Positions 1 through 9,619 of a stretch of DNA of 23,547 nt are shown here, one piece after another. The stretch covers positions 3,301 through 26,847 of the forward strand of contig OUQQ01000295.1 of assembly GCA_900404475.1 (NCBI GenBank), given 5' to 3'. Source of the stretch: Spongospora subterranea (Eukaryota; Endomyxa; Phytomyxea; Plasmodiophorida; Plasmodiophoridae). Below the pieces are notes generated by a model. It saw only the letters and a program-made list of their open reading frames with translations, was not told the DNA's origin and did no database searches. Numbering within the stretch: the stretch's first letter is position 1; every line of letters starts with the position of its first letter. The position numbers and the translations under genes are program-made.

Positions 1-708
1 CATCTAACCACTGCATTGGGTCTGATGCAAAATGGGACGTCCATTAACTGTTGTTGCTTTGAGAAGCCGTTCTCACACGTCCTCTTGACCTAATTGTTGG
101 TTCTTGGGTGTCAGAAAAATGCCCAGATACACGCCGCACTCTCGATTCTTCTCTAGTGATTGTCGATTATCGCCAAATATGCTGATACAGGATGCCCTGT
201 ATCTCTACAGTCAAACACGGTGGTGTTGGTTTCGGCTATCGACGCTCGTTTGACAACCTCACTCCAGTAATCTCCTGAATCGTGTCCACAGGATATGAAC
301 ACAGTCAGGATGACGTTTCAACGACCGGTAACACCAGCGGCACAAGTCATCAGACCGGACGAAAGAAACATAAGTGACTGTTCGGTCACCGCTCGTGGGA
401 CGGGGGAAGGGGGGTGCGTGTCGTCAGGGGCTTCCCGCCTTGCTACATTTGTCGATGCTAATACGAAGCTCTCATCGGATGAAACATTTCGATTATTTCT
501 TCTGTGCAATCGGGCGGGAGTTTATGACGAGAGTAGCGATGTTGGTAACAGTTTGGCAGTTTATGGTTAAGAAGCATTCTCTGTACAGAATAACACACCT
601 TATGAAAGGTCTCGACGAGCCGGTTGCGATGAGAAATTACCGACCAGCCTTATTTCCGGAGTTATAACGACAACAAATTCTGCCCTGAAAACTAGGAAGG
701 GATTGTTG
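1..708. other. No supported gene
   Basis: Short open frames occur on both strands here, including one from the ATG at 295, but none shows a recognisable domain, a convincing splice structure or protein-like composition. No repeat or RNA gene was seen. The 3' part of a minus-strand gene may reach down to about 716. Confidence 0.4.
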
Positions 709-975
709 GTCGCGGTCATATTCTGACAGGTTTTAACCAAGGTCCACTGCGACAATCACATAGAGTGTACGTGGTGTCATTTCCAACGGATTTGTCGAGA
801 ACAATGCGACTGTTCTGGTGGGATGATGGAAATCGAGATTTGTACTGTTATTTCGAGAATAATATGAGCTCGGTCTTTCGTGGAATTCCATGCACGGTCC
901 ATCGACGGCAATCAAATCGGGAAAAAGTTGATGCGATTGAACCCTTCGCGTTGCGAAATCGGCCCATCGGAAACC

Positions 976-1350
976 CTACCCATAATCCGATATTTGGTCA
1001 GTAATGACCACATTCCAATGCTCCTGACTGCTCAGCACGGGCTGGCGACACATGTTTGTTGAGACTGAGGCGTCTTCGAACATGAGAACGAGCTGGGCGT
1101 CGACCGAGATTTTTCTTGTATAGTTCCTGGTCACCATCCTGGGCATAACAGAACTGTTCAGCGTCTGCTGTGTGATACACAGACTTCTCATGAAAGTCCA
1201 TGCGAATCTGCGGCAGTAAAAAATGCCCTCATGCACGATTCCAACTTGCATATCGTCATCAAAATAGCTGAGACGTCGACTTTCGGGTGAATCCATGAAT
1301 GGGATAAATTCATGGTGCAGGTATTTCCTGAACATCAGACTCGTCAACAT
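976..1350 (-). CDS. Unrecognised protein, probable exon
   Basis: A 124-residue frame starts at an ATG at 1350 and stays open to 976. It reads like real protein, with mixed composition and aromatic and acidic residues throughout. I recognise no domain. The last codons run into GTAGGG, a possible splice donor just before the stop. Two minus-strand frames between about 716 and 915 could hold a further exon: one reads like protein from an acceptor near 860 and stops near 716. No signal peptide or membrane segment is evident. A foldback element lies 86 bp upstream. Function is unknown, and the exon boundaries are not fixed. Confidence 0.35.
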   Translation of the reverse strand: MLTSLMFRKYLHHEFIPFMDSPESRRLSYFDDDMQVGIVHEGIFYCRRFAWTFMRSLCITQQTLNSSVMPRMVTRNYTRKISVDAQLVLMFEDASVSTNMCRQPVLSSQEHWNVVITDQISDYG

Positions 1351-1435
1351 AAACGCTTTGCTGACGGTTGCGACGTCGAAACCGCACCTCGGTCGTCATT
1401 CAGTTCCACGGTCTCGTCCCGTTTGATGATCTGAA

Positions 1436-1576
1436 TGCATGATCATGATGAGGGCAATCGAGCACTTGATACGACATCACGTAGGTAAACAGATGTCCCG
1501 CTCCCAGACTTGATCGTTGACCGCTGTTTACCAACATGATTTCCCGACAAGTGCTCGATGGCCCTATGATCATGCA
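1436..1576. repeat. Imperfect foldback (MITE-like hairpin), ~141 bp
   Basis: The left arm (1436-1492) and right arm (1524-1576) are imperfect reverse complements. The outer part matches over TGCATGATCAT and ATCGAGCACTTG. The inner part matches at 17 of 20 positions and ends in GGTAAACAG / CTGTTTACC. The loop is about 31 nt. A small non-autonomous element or a transcribed hairpin are both possible. No clear target-site duplication is visible. Confidence 0.65.
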
Positions 1577-1589
1577 GTTAGCTCATGAC

Positions 1590-2513
1590 TCAATAGGATG
1601 GATTGTCGAAAACAACCAACCTCGGTTTGCGAATTTTGGCCTTCAAAAGTCTCTGATCCTCCTCGGTGAAGTATGATGCGGCCATTTTCTGATGTATTTG
1701 GCGAAAGTACAACCTCAGCGTGTTTGCCTGGAGAATCTCCTGCTCCAGAGATTCATTTCCAAACAGAGGAGGAATGGCGTTGCCATCGCCAAAGGGCAGG
1801 CTACGTCCCTCATTTGACAAATCTTCATGTGATAGAAGATTACTAAAAACTTCGAATGTGGCGAATTTTCTTGATTCCCTCTTGTCTCCGGTACACTGTC
1901 CTTTCGCTGCTTCCATCGTATCGGCGGCGAAGTGATAAAACGCGTGGCCGGCGCAGCTGCCCGGACGAACCGGATCATCAGATACGCCATTATCAGGCCC
2001 ATTGAGCAAGAATTTCCGCATCCGTTCGCCCATTTTCGAACTGGCTAATGGGATAGCTCGCTTTCTTGGTGGCAACGGCGAGCCTGTGCGCACTGCCCCA
2101 TCGGTTGAAGAACAATGCGCTCGGAAGTTAAGATCAAAACAGAAAAAACACCCATCACATCATCTACCAAGCCATGCCTACGGAAGCCGATGCTCCTAAA
2201 AAATGGCCGCCAATACGATGGAACCAGCGAAAGAACAAGGTACCGAATAAAGAAAAAATCACCAACCATTGCCGGTTATCAGTATTTTGCCCTTCTCCAA
2301 CTGAAAACTCAAACCGCTAATGGCCAAATTTGGAATGAAATACGAGCCTCCCGTCTTGCTGCTCCGTCGTTCGTTTGGAGATGAATTTTTGGAAGCAGAA
2401 GATCCTCTAGGCAACCGCAGAGGTTCTACTTTTGTCAAAAACAGCGGATAAGGATCATCGCTCTTGTGCAAGAAAGTTTGAGTCGAATGAGACGTTTGTT
2501 TTTTCGGAACAAT
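1590..2513 (-). CDS. Unrecognised protein, 3' part of a spliced gene
   Basis: Exon B (2092-1590) encodes about 166 residues and ends in a stop at 1590. Exon A (about 2513-2267) encodes about 82 residues rich in Ser, Lys and Pro. Joining them by a single intron 2266-2093 (GT..AG, 174 nt) keeps phase. Two shorter introns around a 14-nt micro-exon would also keep phase. Exon A has no in-frame ATG. It probably begins after an acceptor near 2514, so the start of the gene lies further upstream and is not identified. The exon B product is charged, with helix-like stretches near its C-terminus. No family is recognised, so no function is proposed. Confidence 0.45.
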
Positions 2514-2599
2514 CTCAGCAATTTTGACAGAGAAACATTATTAGAAATTGTACGAACAAATTGGCAAAATCAAACACGTAGCTCACTCGAACAGTATTT

Positions 2600-3066
2600 T
2601 CCAGAGCGCATTTCTGTCAGCATCGTTAAGTTTACAATCGTCTCTAAGAGGCAGTAGGGACTTGAGGCTTCCCACTCTGTAGACACATGGGAAGGCGTAC
2701 AATAAAGCGTTCAACCGAGTTCTCATGCTCCAGTATTTTGGGATTGCCCGACCAAGTTCCTCGCATCGCTGACTTCCTATACCGCAGTATGGTCTATCTT
2801 CTCAACAATAGACAGTTGTTCGAGCAAGGAACTCGTAGTCGTACGCGGTACGACGAACCGATGGGCGGCGGCCGGCGGCTTGAATTGTTTTCCCATTTTA
2901 GCAGTGATGGACTGCTGGCGCTACTGTACACTACTGTACCATGTTGTGTAGGGAAGTTTTGCCAGAGCAAGTGATTGTACACTACTGTCGCGCAGAATTT
3001 TTCGCCACCAGTGTGAGCGCAGTTTCACGTCCCGACATCCAGCCAGGGATCATTCCTCTAGCCAAT
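2600..3066. other. Intergenic; short direct repeat
   Basis: No convincing gene is visible, although the first exon of the minus-strand gene ending at 1590 may lie near 2600-2640. The 13-mer TGTACACTACTGT occurs at 2925-2937 and again at 2976-2988. This interval also holds the 5' flank of the repeat-protein gene starting at 3067; no TATA box is obvious. Confidence 0.4.
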
Positions 3067-4339
3067 ATGCTGGTATGCAGAGAGAATTGTTTAGCCTATG
3101 CCATGGCGATAATGCTTTTTTGCATTCATGCAATAGCTGTAGTTGTTCCAAGCGAGATTACACCGACACTACCATACGGAAATGAAGATGTTAGATCGAT
3201 GACAACTCAGCTTAACATCAAAGAGATTAATTTCTAACATATTGCTTCAGGGGTCATCTGGTGCCATCAACCTTGAAACCGGCTATGAAAAGGAACGCAT
3301 TCCTATTGACGACGTGGAAGCGACCATTTACACTATTACAGCTGCAAACCATCACAAAAGATTACGTCGCAGGATAGGAGAGATTGGACGAAAAAGGTTG
3401 TTTCCGACTGGGATGGCCAACTGAAATAGCTGACACTTGATAAATCTTAGCATGACGTTCGATGCGGGATATGGTGAATTGACCGACGACATTAAACAAG
3501 AACAGTTTGATGAACTGACCGACAATTTTAAACCAAAACTGTATGGTGAACTGACCGACGACATTAAACAAAAACCGTTTGATGAACTGACCCACAAAAC
3601 TAAACCAAAACCGTTTGGTGAACTGACCGACGACATCAAAGAAGAACCGTTTGGTGAACTGACCGATAACATTAAACATGAACCGTTTGGTGAACTGATT
3701 GACGACATGAAACAAGAATCGTTTGTCGAATTGACCGACGACATCAAACAAGAACTGTATGGTAAACTGATTGACGACATTAAACAAGAACTGTATGGTA
3801 AATTGACCGACGACGTTAACCAAGAACTGTATGGTAAATTGACCGACGACATTACACAAGAGCAACAGATGGTGTCTGATGACATGGATGTTAATGTCGC
3901 CCTTAGAGCAATGGACTGGGATCAATTTGAGAACTCCCATTGGGGTCTAACAAGATTGCTGATGGAAGATCCAATGGAATCAGCGTCAAGGTGGCCTAAG
4001 GAACAAGCTGCCTTTGTACACCGTCAAGTTATTGCTTGGACTGATGAATATTGCGAATATTGCAATGAGATGGCTGGATTGCTTGAGCAATTTAGCCATA
4101 CAGTACATGTGGCGCCAGATGTAACAGTTGCCAACCTTGCCAGACGAATCTACGAGGTTCAAAAGCACTGGATCCAGAATCTGAAACAGGGGCTGCTGAA
4201 CATTTACAATCAATTACGCGCCTTGGTGAATATGCCAGAAGCGGATCAAAACAACAGTTCTGAGAAACGGATCCAAACAAGCATGGAGCTTTTGAACAAT
4301 TTGATGGTTTCTGTCCAAGTTTCTGGTGGTAAATACTAA
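3067..4339 (+). CDS. Predicted secreted tandem-repeat protein, novel
   Basis: Three exons fit in phase: 3067-3189, 3251-3396 and 3451-4339, with GT..AG introns of 61 and 54 nt. They give 385 residues. Residues 1-30 look like a signal peptide or anchor, with a hydrophobic run AMAIMLFCIHAIAVVV; Met13 or Met16 could also be the start. Residues 42-97 form a charged linker with a basic cluster KRLRRR at 77-82. Residues 98-229 are eleven 12-residue repeats with consensus GELTDDIKQEPF. Residues 230-385 are an unrecognised, probably helical domain with several Trp and Cys residues. No catalytic motif is seen. Secretion is inferred from the N-terminus only. If the introns are not used, a shorter cytosolic product could start at the ATG at 3452. 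Confidence 0.7.
3473..3868 (+). repeat. Eleven tandem 36-bp units coding 12-aa repeats
   Basis: The array lies wholly inside exon 3 of the repeat-protein gene and preserves its frame. Units 1-7 mostly end in F and alternate GEL/DEL starts. Units 8-11 are more alike and end in LY, or QQ in the last unit, with GKL starts in units 9-11. This suggests recent duplication at the 3' end of the array. Because 36 is a multiple of three, antisense frames also stay open through it. Confidence 0.95.
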
Positions 4340-4507
4340 ACTACTTCGTTATCCAAACCTGAGTGTTACGCTGTTATCCCCTACTATTTCCTGAGGACAG
4401 CGTCGGATGCGACATCGATACGGTGGTTGTGGAATTGCAATCCGTGGCAAAAAATCATAATGAAAGTCGTTTACCAACAAGTTGGCTGGACATCATCAAC
4501 AATGGGT

Positions 4508-4867
4508 TCATACAGTGGGTTTGTCGCCATTCATAAAATTACGAAGTCGCTCGACAATAAAGTAGCAAGGATAAAAACACTCTGGAACGGCTGTATGATC
4601 GAGAGCTATTGAACATACAGAAACAGCTACGCCTGTTGGAAACTGCAGGAGGTGAAAACCTGCAATACCGATTTCTAGTATAAATTTTCTTATCGGAACA
4701 ACATTGAGCTGCTTAACCATTTCCGGAGTTGTGCTACTTGAGAAAATGGACTCGCAATTGTTCTGGAATTTCCGAGACCACAACAGTTCCGATGATAACA
4801 ACTTTACGCGAATACAATGGTAGACAATTCAGCATTTGTTCAAACATTTGAATGCAACTTATCATCG
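4508..4867 (-). pseudogene. Possible remnant of TFIIH p44/SSL1-like gene
   Basis: An intron-like segment (4929-4868) precedes a stretch reading QMFEQMLNCLP then SRKVVIIG, which recalls the region before the SREVLVI strand in the p44/SSL1 von Willebrand A-like domain. In a different frame, 4508-4760 reads MVKQLNVVPIRKFILEIGIAG and later SIALDHT, which recalls the following helix, the IGLA strand and the VALDH strand of the same fold. The two parts do not join cleanly by a GT..AG intron without losing the central STCDP-type motif. No C4 zinc region was found downstream, and the N-terminal half of the domain is missing upstream, where a minisatellite begins. The match rests on recalled motifs, so a different identity is quite possible. 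Confidence 0.3.
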
Positions 4868-4941
4868 CTGTAAAAAATCCTGTCGCAGATAGTATTTCAG
4901 CGATGGAGTCATCCAATAGTACAATGTACATGAAGCTAGCT

Positions 4942-5057
4942 GGGGCCAGTGTTGCCTGGGTTAGCGTTGCCTGAGGTTAGCGTTACCTATGGTCAGCGTT
5001 GTTCTTGGAGTTAACGTTACCTGGGGTCAGCGTTGTACTTAGGGTTAGCGTTACACC
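4942..5057. repeat. Degenerate minisatellite, 16-18 bp unit, ~7 copies
   Basis: The repeating core is close to GGTTAGCGTTACCTGG, with copies drifting between TTAGCG, TCAGCG and TTAACG. It lies directly upstream, in minus-strand terms, of the p44-like remnant. It is followed by a small palindrome ACCTGT-G-ACAGGT at 5054-5066. Confidence 0.85.
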
Positions 5058-5066
5058 TGTGACAGG

Positions 5067-5391
5067 TACTACCTACAGATTCAGCGCCATATGTTTCAAA
5101 ATATCATTGCGCATTTCGGCGACTGTCGGCCGATCGCGTCGGTTTAATGGCTATATCGTCGCACCCAGATGATTCAGCAATGGATCCCTCCGCCATTGAA
5201 CGGCGAATTGTGTGTGGATGCATTCCTGTCAGGATCTCGCTGTCGTTGACGGATCTGACGTCTCATATCGATCAGGCGCCTGAGCCTGTTTATGTACCCC
5301 ATCGCTGACAGCAGTCTCGTTTTCCGTTAACTGATGAAGTGTCCAGATTATCGTTAATCGCATCTCTTATTTTACGCAGGTGATATCTCAA
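5067..5391. other. Intergenic, nothing recognised
   Basis: No open frame of note, repeat or RNA gene was seen between the minisatellite and the small minus-strand gene that ends at 5392. Confidence 0.4.
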
Positions 5392-5836
5392 CTATTTGAA
5401 ATATTCTCCGGTAATTCTATCGTCTGAAGCCTTCTTCCCATTGATTGCAACGCTCAGACTATATATCGGCGGTTGCTTGTGAACCGTGGCTGGAATGTGA
5501 TGTTTTAGGTCCATTGCAATGGCAATATCCAGTTGGTGTCTTATTCGACGTTCTTCCCGTTTCTGAAAAGAGACTTCCATGGCATATAACAATCAATTTT
5601 TCTCGGTTTCCCAAAACCAGATTAATCCGTTTTAATTCTACTTATAACTCGACAATTTCATATTTCAGGAACTCGTTAAAGCAGGTCGTCACTGTTTGAA
5701 CTTCATTTTGATTGAACGTACTAAATTTTACTTGCAAATAGGCTTCTTTTTTGTTGTTCGGATCCACAAATCCGGTCATGGAAATCTCGGATGTGGAAAT
5801 CGAAACATTCTGGAAATCACTTTCTGAAGGTATCAT
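5392..5836 (-). CDS. Small unrecognised two-exon protein
   Basis: An ATG at 5836 opens a 61-codon exon (5836-5654). It joins in phase through a 91-nt GT..AG intron (5653-5563) to a second exon (5562-5392) ending in a stop. The product is 117 residues. The first exon is rich in Ser, Thr and Asn. The second carries a charged helix-like stretch and then HIPATVHKQPP followed by a short strand-like segment. I do not recognise the family; any likeness to small HORMA-type autophagy proteins is too weak to use. Intron use is inferred from phase and splice consensus only. Confidence 0.35.
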
Positions 5837-5897
5837 GGCAAAAAGTTCAGGATTAAAAGTGATTTAAGCGCGATTCACAGAGAATACCAGCGCGAAA

Positions 5898-6257
5898 TTG
5901 AATTTGGAACAGCCGCAAGATGTCGAGCCATCGGCCAGAAATCATCCTGTCCAGTTTATTTTTTGGAACCGCACCAATGGTTTACAGTCTCGTTTGAAAC
6001 CATATTCGGTTTTGGAACACTGGACGATTCAATCGGCTTTTCAGCGGTGTGCGCCCGACCTTTCGGCAGAAAAATATACATTCATCACGCATGGAATCGA
6101 ACTACCTCCGAGTAAGCAGACCTGTTTGATGACCGACTTTAATCTTCTCATTATGAAATTCCCAGGTTATGACCTAAGTTTTGTTAGTGCAAGTCTTTCC
6201 TATCTGGACTGTTTTGCATATATATGCTGCATTTCAGGTCATTCCATTGTTGACTGA
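5898..6257 (+). CDS. Uncertain protein, open frame with possible intron
   Basis: A frame of about 119 codons has no long competing frame on the opposite strand and has protein-like composition, with Trp, Asn and Pro spread through it. It begins at a TTG and has no ATG in its first 75 codons, so an upstream exon is likely if it is real. A GT..AG segment at 6166-6237 (72 nt) could be an intron; because 72 is a multiple of three, both spliced and unspliced forms end at the same stop. A second frame on the same strand is also open for about 75 codons over the same DNA, which weakens the case. No family is recognised. Confidence 0.25.
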   Translation: MNLEQPQDVEPSARNHPVQFIFWNRTNGLQSRLKPYSVLEHWTIQSAFQRCAPDLSAEKYTFITHGIELPPSKQTCLMTDFNLLIMKFPGYDLSFVSASLSYLDCFAYICCISGHSIVD

Positions 6258-7217
6258 TCTGGTCAACCGACCCTGTCAACACGTGTTGGAAATCTTTTTA
6301 TGCCTTTCCTTAGCGTAGGTACCGGTTACAGATCTCACTTGTTTATCGACGGTTCGAGACTAATCAAGAGCTAATGAGGCTGTTCTTCGGAACGTCGTGG
6401 CGACTGCATGGTATAGAGGTTGCCATTCGTCATGCGCAGTGTGGGTCTTTCCTCATTGAGTCTGCATGGTCGGACTGTAAATCTTATTATTGCGCCATCC
6501 TTTATTTTCATAAACCGAATCATCTTATCAGATCCCTTACATGTTTGAACTGTGGTTTGTGGTTCAAGGTTTCCCCCGCTATACTCATGCGTGATCAAGT
6601 TGGAGGGTTGGCCGGAGATATGCCGATTTGACTGCGCAACAACCAGGTATTAATTCACCGGGTTGTTGACGAAATTGCACAAGTGCTCAGGATCCCAACA
6701 TTCTTGAAAGTTGACGTTCAACAATGAAACTGAGAATCGAGAAAAAATGCACAAATTCGAGGAATATAGCAGGTCAAAGACACTGTCAGGCCGTTTTACA
6801 CACTATTTGATGATAACAACATAAATGTCTGCATTGGCATTAAACCTAGCTCGCCCAGCCAGGCAAAAATCTTCACCACAAGGATGAAGTAAAGCCACCA
6901 CATGAAAACCGTGTAAAAATTTGACACAAATATTCCCCGAGGGCCCTCCTCCTGGCGCTTTTCTGCCCATTTGATCAGTGAGATGGTGGCCCAAATACAA
7001 TGTGCGTGACCCCGATCGGTTGTGGGTAGATACAGTTATCTGTACCACCGTCTAAAGATGAAACGGGGAATACAGTAAAGTAACAACGATAAGTTTCTAT
7101 TCGCTCGAATTCTGCTGTTATTGACGATCGGGAGTGAGAAACAAGGTCTGGATCGGAGCAGTGAAGATCAGGGCCTGTGTCAGATAATAATCGCCAAGCA
7201 GCGATCCGAGAAGCGCG
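6258..7217. other. Intergenic, no supported gene
   Basis: Several 75-135 codon frames occur on both strands, most on the minus strand, but none shows a domain or a splice chain I can defend. The right end is the 5' flank of the GOT1 gene. Confidence 0.35.
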
Positions 7218-7821
7218 ATGATGATTGGTGATAATCGGAGTTAGTGACGTTCGCGTACCCGTCAACCTCACTGCTTTCTTCTGATCCTTTATTCTGTTTT
7301 TTTTTATAGAGCTCGGGATAGGCCTTACTGGTATAGGGAGCCTATTCCTTCTCCTTGGTGTTTTACTGTTATTCGACAAGGCTCTCTTAGCGTTAGGGAA
7401 TGTCAGGTGGCCATCGCTTATCCTAATCGTAATTTCAAATATGAGTTTTACAGATTTTATTTCTAGCGGGTGTTGTGCTATTATTGGGTATGCGAAATAC
7501 GATCCGATTTTTCTACCGGAAAGGAAAGATACGGGGCACGATCTGTTTTTTGGGTGGAATTGGATTGGTTTTGATCGGATGGCCGATTTCCGGAATGTTC
7601 ATTGAGCTGTTCGGAATTGTGAATCTATTCGGGTACATTATCGGTTGTTTTCTGCTCATTCTGTGCTGAGATTTTTGCTTTTTGTGTCTAGTAACTTCTT
7701 CCCGATCATTGTGGCGTTTTTACGCCGCATGCCAGTAATCGGCACTTTTCTGAATATCCCAGGAGTATCGCATGCCGTTGACACGGCAATGGGCCAGATG
7801 CTTCCAACCCACACAGCGTAA
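7218..7821 (+). CDS. GOT1: GOT1/SFT2-family Golgi vesicle transport protein
   Basis: Four exons, 7218-7239, 7310-7401, 7454-7632 and 7692-7821, join in phase through GT..AG introns of 70, 52 and 59 nt to give 140 residues, the usual length for the family. The protein starts MMIGDNRKLGIGLTG and contains LLLFDKALLALGN, a FFYRKGKIRGT loop and GGIGLVLIGWPISGMF. These match the four-helix membrane topology and conserved loop of Got1 proteins. The C-terminus keeps FLRRMPVIGTFLNIPG. Got1 acts with ER-Golgi and Golgi SNARE-dependent vesicle traffic in yeast. The gene appears intact. The 22-nt first exon is short, but it is needed to supply the start and the phase. Confidence 0.92.
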
Positions 7822-8290
7822 TGACATGACAACCAATACACCTATACAAGCTCCAACTTTTTACATTTGACTTCATAATTCCATGCCATCATTTTAGTTG
7901 CAACGAGCGATTTATTAAAAATCTTATCTCCCGTTTCATCTTCAAGCCGCCTTCCACCTGAAAGCTTGTGGTCTGCGGTTGAACAGCGCAATTTTCGGCC
8001 ATCGACGATAAAATTGGTATCAGAGTTCATTCCATTTGCTGTGCGTCAGATCCCTCCAGAACCGTACTGCATTTGGCTGGACGCGCCATCATCAATCAAA
8101 AGTGAATGGTACGCTGATTGTTCCTGTCATCCATGCCTGAAGCAGTAAGATTAACATGGCAAAATGAACGCAACATGTCGCTCACAAGGTCACAACCAAT
8201 CGCAGATGTGCAACTTTGAGTTAGAACCTCTTGGCGATGATCCATCCGGGTCTTCGCATGATGCCGTTAACCACGACAAATCTGTAAAAG
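7822..8290. other. Intergenic or undetected upstream exons
   Basis: Only short frames are seen. If the RBR-like fragment beginning at 8291 is a complete gene, the first Cys pairs of RING1 should lie here; I could not find them. A 43-codon frame from the ATG at 8166 runs to about 8296 in a different frame. Confidence 0.35.
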
Positions 8291-8796
8291 ATGGTAGATG
8301 ACCACCCGACATTTTGCAATGAGCGAACTCAGGTTTCGCTAGTACTTAGGGAGAGCTCCGACCATTGCATTGAATGCCCTCGGGACCTATGTCACTATGC
8401 CGTCTGGGCCGATCGTGTTCCAGAACCGTGGCATTATCGGTGCTGCCTGGCTAGGTAACCGCCAACACCAATTCCGTTAATCTGGCCGGTTACAATGACC
8501 AGTATCGTCAACGGAACGCCTGCAACATCACATCAATTCCTTAGCCTGATTTTCGGCTCGTCTATTTGTTCAGATTTCTGCGTTTGCCATGGTTTCGTCG
8601 ATCGTCGGATGGTTGCGATCTACGGCTGTTCCGCTGTGATGCGTGTGATCATGAATCGTGCGTCCTCTGCCGGTGCCCATGGAATTCCGTCGCCGAAGGG
8701 CAAACTGTGACCCATGATACATTCACATGCCGAGGATTTCGTCAGTTTATTCCCGATTTTCATCCGGACCAAGAAGTGTTTCTTTGGCGAGAATGA
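8291..8796 (+). pseudogene. RBR (RING1-IBR) ubiquitin-ligase-like fragment
   Basis: Two segments, 8291-8454 and 8574-8796, join in phase across a 119-nt GT..AG intron. The first has HCIECPRDLC, resembling the end of RING1, followed by a spacer with EPWHYRCCLARFL. The second has LPWFRRSSDGC and then RCDACDHESCVLCRCPWN with a later TFTC. This order is what RBR proteins show from late RING1 into the IBR domain. RBR ligases take ubiquitin from E2 onto a RING2 cysteine. Early RING1 cysteines are not seen, one expected Cys appears to be Arg in FCNERT, and no RING2 with its catalytic Cys is visible downstream. Truncation, decay or missed exons are all possible. Identification is by pattern only. Confidence 0.4.
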
Positions 8797-9619
8797 AAGG
8801 TAGAGCGTTGAGAACTGTCCATGGATTGCGCTTTGAAACGCTTGACCAAGTTTTTTTCGTGTGTCTAATTTGATGATATCGGTTGATCCTTGTGCACATG
8901 ATGGATAATTTCACTATTTTCACAAACGGAAATACTACTCGCTGAACTATTCATCAGAGCAGGAACACCTATGTACTCACAAGCACGATGTCTCAGGTCT
9001 CCATTCATTATCGAGAATAGGCGAAATGATGGCGCATTTGAAGTCAATCCGTTCAAAACAGTCACAAGCAATCCGAATACAATGGGAGTTGCTGCCCCGA
9101 TTATATTGTGTAGTGTACTAACGATGGTTTGTCGAACCCCTCGACAGGAAAACTTTCTTGAATAAAAACATTGTTACACATATACGAAAGGGAAAATGGA
9201 AGGCGATCTGGGGAACTTGAGACGGGCCCCCAACTGCTGCGAAATATAGAATTACTCTGAATTTAACTTATAATACAAATCAAACCGTTCACCGATGCTC
9301 CAAGACTGATTTCTTACAGGGCAAGTTCACATTTAGCGCCATGACGGCCTGCAGTGGCATGTTAATCCCCGTCCAGGTGTATGCAAAACGATATAAAGAC
9401 GGTACTGTTAAATAACTAATATTCACACCAATCATTCTTCATATTCTGGAACACCAGCGATCATTTGCCAAGTACGGAACCGAGTAATGGGTTCGTGCTG
9501 GGCGGTCTTCAGCAGTCAACACTGTTGTGGCCGCTGTTCTTATTTTCATGTCAGCGACGAAGAGTGTGATTCTGCTGATTTTGCTACTTTTTTGGCTTTA
9601 TATTCATTCCATCGCCAAA
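8797..9619. other. Intergenic, nothing recognised
   Basis: Frames of 60-70 codons occur on both strands (8865-9165, 9487-9693) without recognisable domains. A RING2-like motif was searched for by eye after 8796 and not found; one CPW triplet near 8818 leads quickly to a stop. Confidence 0.35.

Noticed and set aside
295..667. Two overlapping plus-strand frames of 91 and 97 codons
   Set aside because: Neither has a recognisable domain or splice support, and they overlap each other and a minus-strand frame.
3352..3940. Two long minus-strand frames of 177 and 192 codons with Gln/Phe or Ser-rich repeats
   Set aside because: They are antisense to the 36-bp coding array. A repeat unit that is a multiple of three keeps several frames open automatically.
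4942..5057. Telomere-like repeat, because TTAGGG occurs once
   Set aside because: The unit is 16-18 bp and degenerate; TTAGGG appears only by chance at one boundary.
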